The notes beneath the pieces were generated by a model that had not been told where the DNA came from, ran no database searches, and was given only the letters and a program-made list of their open reading frames with translations. Made by a program: the position numbers and the translations under genes. Below are positions 1 through 6,326 of a stretch of 34,754 nt of DNA, one piece after another. Each line of letters starts with the position of its first letter. Positions within the stretch are counted from its first letter, which is position 1. Source of the DNA: Desulfuromonadales bacterium (lineage in GTDB: Bacteria; Desulfobacterota; Desulfuromonadia; Desulfuromonadales; JAAXQG01); contig JAAXQG010000107.1 in assembly GCA_012974445.1 (NCBI GenBank), forward strand, positions 1 through 34,754, written 5' to 3'.

Positions 1-1
1 T

Positions 2-994
2 ATCGAGGGGGCCGGGATGCTGAGCTGGGGAAGCGGTGGGCTGCAGCAGTATCGTCTCGATCTCAAGGGGAAGAATTTCGAGGTGCTGAATCTGCCTGAG
101 CTTCAGGCGTTGGCCGATCCGGATCTCCAGTTCGAAGGCACGGCTGAGCTGTTGAAGGTCAGAGGAACGGTGGGGCTGCCGCATCTTCTGTTGCAGCGTA
201 GCAAGAGGCGAGAGTTTAAAACGGTCAGCGCAGATGTGTTGGTGCTCGATGCGCCCGAGCTCTCCAGAGCCAAGCTCCCTTTCGCCCTGGATGCGCGCCT
301 GACCCTGGTGCTTGGAGACCGGGTGCTGGTAGCCGCCGAAGGGGTGGATGTACGTCTGGGGGGTAAGCTGCTGCTGATGGCGCAGAGCCTGGAGGATATC
401 CGTGCCGAAGGGCGCATTGCTGTGCTGGACGGGGGGTATGTCGGGCACGGTGTCCGGTTGAAAATCGACCGCGGGAGTCTTTATTTCGGAGGTGGGCCGG
501 TGGGTCGGCCGAACCTTGACGTCCTCGCGGTACGAAAGGTGGGGGAGGTCAAGGCGGGTGTTGCACTCAGTGGAACACCCCGATTCCCCCGGGTGCAACT
601 TTACTCCGAACCGGCCATGGCCGAAACGGATATTCTCTCCTATATCGTTCTGGGGCGACCTCTGGATCCTCAGGGGGGGCAGTCCAGTCTGCTGATGCTG
701 GCGGCGGGGGGGCTGCTTTCCCAGGGGGACTCCTTGGTGTTGCAGGATCGCCTTCAGCGTACGCTGGGAATCGACGTGCTAGACATCCAGACCGGCGACG
801 GTAATGTGGCCGATTCAGTGGTACTCATCGGCAAATACCTGCGTCCCAATCTTTATATCAGTCTCGGTCATTCCCTGTTCACCCAGACCAACGAGTTTAA
901 GCTGAGATATGATTTCGCACCCCAGTGGGAGCTGCAATCGACCATGGGCATCCAGAGTGGGGTAGATCTCTTCTACCGCATCGAGTTCGATTAG
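2..994 (+). CDS. tamB: TamB, C-terminal part (translocation/assembly module, AsmA-like); 5' end outside window
   Basis: The frame is open from base 2 to the stop at 992-994, so the gene starts upstream and only about the last 330 residues are present. The sequence is beta-rich, with alternating hydrophobic residues and repeated LxLxG-type strands. It carries the signature of the TamB C-terminal domain (old DUF490): a DILSYIVLGRPL stretch near residue 205 of the visible part, then a GLLSQGDSLVLQDRLQ-like segment, a GKYLRPNLYISLG strand, and a terminal aromatic strand ending FYRIEFD. TamB is an inner-membrane-anchored, periplasm-spanning protein that works with the outer-membrane protein TamA in envelope assembly and lipid transport. 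A tamA gene would be expected just upstream, outside the window. It is the last gene before the nuo leader. The family call is firm; the exact physiological role is not deducible here. Confidence 0.88.
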   Translation: MEGAGMLSWGSGGLQQYRLDLKGKNFEVLNLPELQALADPDLQFEGTAELLKVRGTVGLPHLLLQRSKRREFKTVSADVLVLDAPELSRAKLPFALDARLTLVLGDRVLVAAEGVDVRLGGKLLLMAQSLEDIRAEGRIAVLDGGYVGHGVRLKIDRGSLYFGGGPVGRPNLDVLAVRKVGEVKAGVALSGTPRFPRVQLYSEPAMAETDILSYIVLGRPLDPQGGQSSLLMLAAGGLLSQGDSLVLQDRLQRTLGIDVLDIQTGDGNVADSVVLIGKYLRPNLYISLGHSLFTQTNEFKLRYDFAPQWELQSTMGIQSGVDLFYRIEFD

Positions 995-1007
995 GGGGGC
1001 GTCTCTG

Positions 1008-1051
1008 GCGCTGAGTGCTGAGAAGGGCAGCCCCCCCTTCGCGCTCAGCGC
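1008..1051 (+). terminator. Imperfect GC-rich hairpin after tamB, possible terminator
   Basis: GCGCTGAG (1008-1015) pairs with CTCAGCGC (1044-1051), and inside it GAAGGG (1022-1027) pairs with CCCTTC (1035-1040) around a C-rich loop. It starts 14 bases after the tamB stop, as a terminator would, but no T-run follows, so intrinsic termination is uncertain. Confidence 0.4.
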
Positions 1052-1198
1052 AAGCCCCTGAAAGCCGGAGCGAAACATGGATGCGCAAGGGGGTGCGAAA
1101 AGGCATTGTCCGTGCTCTTTCAGGGCTTTATCCCGGCGCAGATTGAGAGGATAAGAGACGGAAAAAACACACTTAAATCTCCGGTTTATCTCAGGAAA

Positions 1199-1217
1199 AC
1201 TGCATACAGTATACAGT
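1199..1217 (+). promoter_or_regulatory. Operator-like palindrome upstream of the nuo promoter
   Basis: ACTGCATACAGTATACAGT is a 19-base dyad: ACTGnATAC and GTATnCAGT arms around a central A, with only one mismatched pair (positions 5 and 15). It ends 9 bases before the -35 element, a usual position for an activator or an upstream repressor site. Part of it also reads as a tandem ATACAGT repeat. Geobacter species have a known repressor of energy genes including nuo (HgtR); I cannot confirm that this is its site. Confidence 0.55.
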
Positions 1218-1226
1218 ATTTTTTAC

Positions 1227-1256
1227 TTGACATTGAACTTGTGGTTGTCCTATCTT
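1227..1256 (+). promoter_or_regulatory. Predicted sigma70-type promoter of the nuo operon
   Basis: A perfect TTGACA (1227-1232) is followed after 18 bases by TATCTT (1251-1256). The surroundings are AT-rich compared with the flanking genes. Predicted transcription start is near 1263, giving a leader of about 75 bases before nuoA. It is the only good promoter seen ahead of the 16-kb nuo operon. Confidence 0.65.
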
Positions 1257-1269
1257 TGCGCCGATTGTG

Positions 1270-1277
1270 TGTATACA
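1270..1277 (+). promoter_or_regulatory. Short palindrome near the nuo transcription start, possible second operator
   Basis: TGTATACA is a perfect 8-base palindrome lying just downstream of the predicted transcription start. It shares the GTATAC core present in the palindrome at 1199-1217, so the two could be a pair of sites for one regulator. Inference from sequence only. Confidence 0.35.
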
Positions 1278-1337
1278 TAACGCCGTCTTCATCTTCGAGG
1301 GCGGGCCCATAAATAGCTTCGGGGAGGAACATTTTTT

Positions 1338-1694
1338 ATGCTGAACAGCTATCTTCCGATACTGGTCCTGATACTGATCGCTGTCGGTTTTGCCGTTGGC
1401 TCGTTAGTCATGTCGGGGCTGATCGGTCCGAAAAAGCCCAGTGCCGTCAAGTTGGCTCCCTATGAGTGCGGGGTGCCGCCTGTGGGCAGTGCCCACGGCC
1501 GGTTTTCCGTCAAGTTCTATCTTGTGGCGATGGTTTTCATTATTTTTGACGTTGAGGTTGTCTTCCTCTACCCCTGGGCGGTGCTGTTCAAGCAGCTTGG
1601 CATGTACGGCCTTGTGGCCATGGGATCTTTCTTTTTTGTTCTCATTGTCGGATTTGTTTACGACTGGAAAAAAGGAGCGCTGGAATGGGAGTAG
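1338..1694 (+). CDS. nuoA: NADH-quinone oxidoreductase subunit A
   Basis: 118 residues, the usual length for NuoA (ND3 homologue). This small membrane subunit of complex I sits at the junction between the quinone-binding arm and the proton-pumping arm. Three transmembrane segments are visible, at about residues 5-28, 61-82 and 87-108. The loop between the first two carries the conserved YECGVPP motif with its reactive cysteine, and the second helix carries the conserved acidic [12 protein letters not shown] motif. The start is supported by a GGGAGG sequence 10 bases upstream. The end overlaps nuoB by 10 bases, which suggests translational coupling. It is the first gene of the operon and follows the promoter at 1227-1256. 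Confidence 0.97.
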   Translation: MLNSYLPILVLILIAVGFAVGSLVMSGLIGPKKPSAVKLAPYECGVPPVGSAHGRFSVKFYLVAMVFIIFDVEVVFLYPWAVLFKQLGMYGLVAMGSFFFVLIVGFVYDWKKGALEWE

Positions 1695-2194
1695 ATCAAG
1701 TCCTGGGCAATAATGTCATCACGACATCTCTGGACAAGCTGGTCAACTGGTCGCGGTCGAGGTCCATGTGGCCCATGACCTTCGGCCTGGCCTGCTGCGC
1801 CATTGAAATGATGGCCGCCGGAGCTGCGCGTTTCGACCTGGACCGTTTCGGGATTCTCTTTCGCGCCTCTCCCCGTCAGGCCGATGTCATCATTATCGCC
1901 GGTACGGTCACTAAGAAGATGCTTCCCGTCATTCAGACTGTCTATGAGCAGATGCCTGAGCCCAAGTATGTCATCGCTATGGGCGCCTGTGCCTCTTCCG
2001 GTGGGGTGTTTGACAGCTACAGCGTGGTTCAGGGGATTGATGAGGTGCTTCCCGTCGATGTTTATATCCCCGGCTGTCCTCCTCGCCCTGAGGGCCTTAT
2101 CTATGGTCTTCAGAAACTGCAGGAGAAGATTATGGCCGAGCGGAACTCCTTCGGTGCGGCTATTGGTTACGGCGAAGTAGTCAAGGACGCTTAA
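1685..2194 (+). CDS. nuoB: NADH-quinone oxidoreductase subunit B
   Basis: 169 residues. NuoB (PSST) carries the terminal cluster N2 that hands electrons to quinone in the connecting module. All four ligand cysteines are visible: the tandem pair Cys37-Cys38 in ACCAIEMM, Cys102 in GACASSGG and Cys131 in PGCPPRPE. The start lies inside the last codons of nuoA, with the nuoA 3' end (AAAAAAGGAGCG) supplying the ribosome site. The short N-terminus, without a targeting extension, is typical of bacterial NuoB. It is followed by nuoC after a 43-base gap. Confidence 0.97.
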   Translation: MGVDQVLGNNVITTSLDKLVNWSRSRSMWPMTFGLACCAIEMMAAGAARFDLDRFGILFRASPRQADVIIIAGTVTKKMLPVIQTVYEQMPEPKYVIAMGACASSGGVFDSYSVVQGIDEVLPVDVYIPGCPPRPEGLIYGLQKLQEKIMAERNSFGAAIGYGEVVKDA

Positions 2195-2237
2195 TTTCAA
2201 CCGACCGTCTTTTTCTTTTGAACGGTCTGAGGGATAA

Positions 2238-2729
2238 ATGGAAGACATGAGCGAGCAAGCGGCAGTCGCCAAGTTGAAGGAAAAGTTCTCCTCCTCGGTT
2301 CTGGATGTGGCCGAGTATCGGGGTGAGACAACCGTTGTTGTGAAAAAAGAGGACATCGTGGATGTCTGTACCTTCGCAAAGGAGCAGTTGGGTTACAACT
2401 TCCTCTCTGATCTCTGCGGGGTGGATTATCTCGGCAGCAGTCCCCGGTTTATGGTTGTCTACAACCTCTACAGTATCGGATCCAAGAGTCGACTTCGGCT
2501 CAAGGTGCCCGTTGAGGAGTCCGATGCGCAGGTCTCCACGGTTTCCGGTGTCTGGGGTACGGCCAACTGGCACGAGCGTGAGACCTGGGACCTCTACGGT
2601 ATTCGTTTTGAGGGCCACCCCGATCTTCGCAGGATCCTTCTTGCCGAAGACTGGAAGGGGCATCCCCTGCGCAAGGATTATCCGCTGCAGGGCCCGGATC
2701 GTGAGCTCTACCAGGGTCGACTCTCCTGA
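2238..2729 (+). CDS. nuoC: NADH-quinone oxidoreductase subunit C
   Basis: 163 residues, matching the stand-alone NuoC (30 kDa) subunit of the hydrophilic arm rather than the NuoCD fusion of enterics. The 30-kDa signature is present at about residues 115-138: ERETWDLYGIRFEGHPDLRR followed by the conserved LLxEDW and, near the end, HPLRKDYPL. The first ATG at 2238 lies 4 bases after GAGGG. A second ATG at 2247 would shorten the protein by three residues and cannot be excluded. It lies directly before nuoD with a 45-base gap. Confidence 0.96.
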   Translation: MEDMSEQAAVAKLKEKFSSSVLDVAEYRGETTVVVKKEDIVDVCTFAKEQLGYNFLSDLCGVDYLGSSPRFMVVYNLYSIGSKSRLRLKVPVEESDAQVSTVSGVWGTANWHERETWDLYGIRFEGHPDLRRILLAEDWKGHPLRKDYPLQGPDRELYQGRLS

Positions 2730-2774
2730 ACTACTGAAAAGATACAGTTTTCTTATTTATAGATGAGGCTAGGT

Positions 2775-3953
2775 ATGGCAACCAAGGATACGATGACCAT
2801 CAATATGGGGCCGCAGCATCCCTCGACTCACGGGGTGTTGCAGCTGGTGCTGGAGCTCGACGGAGAAATCGTCCGCAGTGCAGTTCCGCACATGGGCTTT
2901 CTCCATCGGGGAACCGAGAAGATTGCAGAGAATCGCACCTATCATCAGATAATCCCCCTGACGGACCGACTCGACTACCTGGCTCCCATGAGCAACAACC
3001 TCGGCTACGTGCTGGCCGTGGAGAAACTGCTGGGAATTACCGATTCCATTCCTGAGCGTGCCAATGTTATTCGGGTCATGCTGGCTGAGTTGACCCGGAT
3101 TAAGAGTCACCTGGTCTGGCTTGCAACCCACGCTCTCGATATCGGGGCCATGACCGTGTTTCTTTATGCGTTTCGTGAGCGCGAGCGCATCATGGATCTC
3201 TATGAGAAGGTTTCCGGTGCGCGGATGACCTCCAACTACTTCCGTGTCGGAGGGCTCAGTGCCGATCTGCCCGAGGGCTTTGAGAAGGAGATTACCTCCT
3301 TTATCGACGATATGCCCGGCTGCCTCGATACCTACGAGGGACTCCTGACGGGCAACAAGATCTGGCAAAGCCGTACCATGGGCGTTGGCATCATCGAGGC
3401 CGAAGATGCCATCGATATCGGACTTTCCGGCTCCTCCGCCCGTGGCAGCGGAATCGACTGGGATCTTCGTCGCGATAATCCCTACAGCGGTTACGAGACC
3501 TACGATTTCGACGTGGTGACCCGCACTGATGGGGATACTTTCAGTCGCTACAAGGTACGTCTGGATGAGATGCGTCAATCCCTCCGTATCATTCGTCAGA
3601 CGCTGGATCGTCTCGCTCCCGGCCCTGTGCTTGCCGATGAGCCCAAGGTGTGTCTGCCCGCAAAGAAGGATGTGGTGGGTTCCATCGAGGGGCTGATCCA
3701 TCATTTCAAGATTGTAAGTGAAGGCTTCAAGCCCGAGCCCGGTGAGATTTATCAGGCCATCGAGGCGCCCAAGGGTGAGCTGGGCTACTATCTGATTTCC
3801 GACGGATCTTCCAAACCCTTCCGTATGAAGATTCGTCCCCCGTCCTTCGTCAACCTTCAGGCTCTTCCCCAGATGGTGGAAGGCAAGCTGCTGGCCGACG
3901 TTATTGCGATTATCGGAACGCTCGACATCGTCCTTGGTGAAATCGACCGTTAG
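2775..3953 (+). CDS. nuoD: NADH-quinone oxidoreductase subunit D
   Basis: 392 residues from the chosen start. NuoD (49 kDa) forms the quinone pocket with NuoB and is related to the large subunit of NiFe hydrogenases. Visible signatures: MGPQHPSTHGVLQ at the N-terminus, with the quinone-site histidine loop, then RGTEKIAENRTYHQ, then DRLDYLAPMSNN, and the C-terminal APKGELGYYLISDG with the IIGTLDIVLGEIDR ending. I chose the ATG at 2775 over the in-frame ATG at 2763 because GAGG at 2765-2768 sits 6 bases before 2775. The start MATKDTMTINMGPQHP also matches the family N-terminus, and nothing resembling a ribosome site precedes 2763. Confidence 0.96.
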   Translation: MATKDTMTINMGPQHPSTHGVLQLVLELDGEIVRSAVPHMGFLHRGTEKIAENRTYHQIIPLTDRLDYLAPMSNNLGYVLAVEKLLGITDSIPERANVIRVMLAELTRIKSHLVWLATHALDIGAMTVFLYAFRERERIMDLYEKVSGARMTSNYFRVGGLSADLPEGFEKEITSFIDDMPGCLDTYEGLLTGNKIWQSRTMGVGIIEAEDAIDIGLSGSSARGSGIDWDLRRDNPYSGYETYDFDVVTRTDGDTFSRYKVRLDEMRQSLRIIRQTLDRLAPGPVLADEPKVCLPAKKDVVGSIEGLIHHFKIVSEGFKPEPGEIYQAIEAPKGELGYYLISDGSSKPFRMKIRPPSFVNLQALPQMVEGKLLADVIAIIGTLDIVLGEIDR

Positions 3954-3972
3954 GCTTGAGGGAGACAACTTC

Positions 3973-4482
3973 ATGAGTGCAGCTGAAGAGCAGAATTTGG
4001 AAGAGGAAGAAGTTGACCTGACGGGAGCCCATCAGGTCATCGATAAGTACATCGACATGAAGGGTGCGTTGATGCCTGTGCTTCAGGGCATTCAGGACTT
4101 TTACGGCTTCGTGCCCGAGGCCTGTGTTCATCTGGTTGCCGAGCGTCTGAACGTTTATTCCAGTCAGATCTATGGTGTCCTGACTTTTTATGCCCAGTTC
4201 CATCTCAAACCCCGTGGTCGTTTCATCTTCCGGATCTGTATGGGAACAGCCTGTCACGTTAAGGGCGCCGGTAGGATCTGTGACACCATCACGGATCGTC
4301 TGGGAGTCGGCCATGCCGAAACCACCGAGGATCTTCTGTTTACCCTAGAAGAGGTCGCCTGTCTGGGCGCCTGTGGTATGGCACCGGTTGTCATGGTCAA
4401 CAATGACACCTACGGAAGCGCCACGATCCAGAAGATTGACGAAATCATCGAAAAGTATCGCGGCCAGGCCGCTGAGCAGTAA
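3973..4482 (+). CDS. nuoE: NADH-quinone oxidoreductase subunit E (2Fe-2S, thioredoxin-like)
   Basis: 169 residues. NuoE (24 kDa) holds cluster N1a in the NADH-oxidising module. After an acidic N-terminus (EEEEVDL) comes a helical bundle and then the thioredoxin-fold ferredoxin domain. Its four ligands are Cys89 and Cys94 in CMGTACHVKG and Cys130 and Cys134 in CLGACGMAPV. The frame stays open back into nuoD, but the ATG at 3973, with GAGGGA at 3958-3963, is clearly the start. The next gene, nuoF, follows after 26 bases. Confidence 0.96.
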   Translation: MSAAEEQNLEEEEVDLTGAHQVIDKYIDMKGALMPVLQGIQDFYGFVPEACVHLVAERLNVYSSQIYGVLTFYAQFHLKPRGRFIFRICMGTACHVKGAGRICDTITDRLGVGHAETTEDLLFTLEEVACLGACGMAPVVMVNNDTYGSATIQKIDEIIEKYRGQAAEQ

Positions 4483-4508
4483 TACGTAAGGACGGAGACG
4501 CAAGCGAT

Positions 4509-6290
4509 ATGTCCGGTAAAAAGGAAGAAATCAAGGTCCTTATCTGCCAGGGGACCGGCGGAATTGCTTCAGGTGCCAACGAAGTTGCGGCGGCCTTTGA
4601 AGAGCAGTTCGTCAAGCATGGAATCGAAGCGAAGCTCGGCAAGCGTTGCCGTGTTGTCGGTACCGGATGTCGGGGGCTTTGTGCCAACGATGTTCTGGTC
4701 GATATCGTTTTGCCCGGCAACGAGGCAGTGACCTACGATTTTGTGACGGCTGAGCTGGTACCCCAGATCGTTGAGCAGCACATGCTCGGTGGTGAGCCTG
4801 TTGCGAAGAAGACGGCCGGGCCTTATTATGCCAAGTTTCTTGAGAAGCAGCAGCGCATCGTTCTTTCCAACTGCGGCACCATCGATGCCGAGAGTCTGGA
4901 CGATTATCTCGACCATCAGGGCTTCGAGGCGATCAAGAAGGCGGTAACCATGGCTCCGACAGAGGTTATCGAAGAGGTCAAGAAGGCAGGACTTCGTGGT
5001 CGGGGGGGCGGAGGCTTCCCTACCGGCGTCAAGTGGAGTTTCTGCGCCGCGTCTCCGGGCAATGAGAAATACCTTATCTGCAATGCCGATGAGGGGGATC
5101 CCGGTGCGTTCATGGACCGCTCCATTCTCGAGGGCGACCCCTACGGTATCATCGAGGGGATGATGATTGCCGCCTACGCCATCGGCTGTGGCTTCGGTTA
5201 CGTTTACTGTCGCGCCGAGTACCCTCTGGCCATAGAGCGTCTGCAGAAAGCCATTGATGTCTGTTACGAGAAGGGGATCCTGGGCAAAAACGCCATGGGC
5301 CTTGGCTTTGACTACGACATGCGCATCAAGCAGGGTGCCGGAGCCTTCGTCTGTGGTGAGGAAACCGCACTCATGGCTTCCATCGAGGGCGAGCGCGGCA
5401 TGTCCCGTCCCCGACCTCCCTTCCCTGCCGTTCGCGGCCTCTGGGGCAAGCCCACCAATATCAATAATGTCGAGACCTTTGCCAATGTTCGCCACATCGT
5501 GCTCAATGGTGCCGACTGGTATTCCAATATAGGTACGGAGAGCACCAAGGGTACGAAGATCTTCGCCCTCACCGGCAAGGTCAAGCACACCGGTCTCATC
5601 GAGGTCCCTGCGGGAACCACCATTCGTGAAGTTATCTATGACGTCTGCGGCGGCATCCTGAACAACCGCAAGTTCAAGGCGGTTCAGGCCGGTGGCCCCT
5701 CGGGAGGTTGTCTGCCTCTCGACGCGCTGGACGCTCCGGTTGATTACGACTCCCTGATCAGGGCCGGCGCCATGATGGGCTCCGGCGGTCTGGTGGTCAT
5801 GGACGAGACCACCTGCATGGTGGACATGGCTCGTTTCTTCCTGAACTTCACCCGGGTTGAGTCCTGCGGAAAGTGCGTGCCCTGCCGCATCGGTCTGAAG
5901 ATCATGCTGGAGATTCTCGAGCGCATCACCCAGGGTGAAGGGCGTGAGGGGGATCTTGAGCTGCTGGAGGATATGGCCAAGGACATCAAGCGCAGCTCTC
6001 TGTGTGGCCTGGGTCAGACGGCACCGAACCCGGTCCTCTCCACCCTTCGCTACTTCCGTCATGAATACGAGACACATATCAAGGAGAAGCGTTGTCCCTC
6101 CAACTCCTGCAAAGCGCTTCTGAAGTTCGAGGTGGTGGATAACGCCTGTAAAAAGTGTGGTCTCTGCTACAAGGTCTGCCCCGTTGATGCGGTCATCTGG
6201 GAAAAGGGCGGTCTTGCGATCATCGACAAGGAGAAGTGCACCAAGTGTACTTCCTGTTACGATGCCTGCCGTTTCATGGCCATCGAGTAG
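4509..6290 (+). CDS. nuoF: NADH-quinone oxidoreductase subunit F, with thioredoxin-like N-terminus and ferredoxin C-terminus
   Basis: 593 residues, much longer than the roughly 440 of enteric NuoF and closer to the HydB/HoxF-like form found in Geobacter and bifurcating hydrogenases. Domains: thioredoxin-like 2Fe-2S fold (about 1-95); FMN/NADH core with GRGGGGFPTGVKW (164-176), CNADEGDPGAFMDR (191-204) and the NADH-binding GAGAFVCGEETAL (276-288); SLBB region; N3 cluster ligands Cys453, Cys456, Cys459 and Cys499; C-terminal ferredoxin with Cys547/550/553/557 and Cys577/580/583/587. Oddity: in the N-terminal domain Cys13, Cys54 and Cys58 are present, but the usual second cysteine of CxGTxC is Gly18, so that 2Fe-2S site looks incomplete. 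The subunit oxidises NADH. The extra ferredoxin domain could accept or donate electrons to another carrier, which is inference. Confidence 0.96.
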   Translation: MSGKKEEIKVLICQGTGGIASGANEVAAAFEEQFVKHGIEAKLGKRCRVVGTGCRGLCANDVLVDIVLPGNEAVTYDFVTAELVPQIVEQHMLGGEPVAKKTAGPYYAKFLEKQQRIVLSNCGTIDAESLDDYLDHQGFEAIKKAVTMAPTEVIEEVKKAGLRGRGGGGFPTGVKWSFCAASPGNEKYLICNADEGDPGAFMDRSILEGDPYGIIEGMMIAAYAIGCGFGYVYCRAEYPLAIERLQKAIDVCYEKGILGKNAMGLGFDYDMRIKQGAGAFVCGEETALMASIEGERGMSRPRPPFPAVRGLWGKPTNINNVETFANVRHIVLNGADWYSNIGTESTKGTKIFALTGKVKHTGLIEVPAGTTIREVIYDVCGGILNNRKFKAVQAGGPSGGCLPLDALDAPVDYDSLIRAGAMMGSGGLVVMDETTCMVDMARFFLNFTRVESCGKCVPCRIGLKIMLEILERITQGEGREGDLELLEDMAKDIKRSSLCGLGQTAPNPVLSTLRYFRHEYETHIKEKRCPSNSCKALLKFEVVDNACKKCGLCYKVCPVDAVIWEKGGLAIIDKEKCTKCTSCYDACRFMAIE

Positions 6291-6326
6291 CCTTCACCAC
6301 TGCGTCATATTGAATACGAGGAAACA

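Larger units (their letters stand above)
995..1337 (+). other. Intergenic leader between tamB and nuoA (343 bp)
   Basis: No convincing gene lies here. It holds a GC-rich imperfect hairpin just after tamB, a 19-base operator-like palindrome, a sigma70-type promoter, a second short palindrome near the predicted transcript start, and a Shine-Dalgarno sequence (GGGAGG at about 1322-1327) ahead of nuoA. A 68-codon open frame at 1106-1312 runs through the promoter and is not credible. About 75 bases of leader follow the predicted start of transcription. Confidence 0.75.

Noticed and set aside
1199-1217. LexA (SOS) box
   Set aside because: The CTG and CAG ends are 11 bases apart rather than the 10 of the Escherichia coli type, and complex I is not an SOS target; the dyad fits another regulator better.
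1106-1312. 68-codon plus-strand frame in the nuo leader
   Set aside because: It runs through the predicted promoter and both palindromes, has no convincing ribosome site and shows no recognisable domain.
2769-6077. Long antisense frames opposite nuoD, nuoE and nuoF
   Set aside because: They lie opposite strongly conserved genes, have composition typical of reverse-frame reading of GC-biased codons, and encode nothing recognisable.
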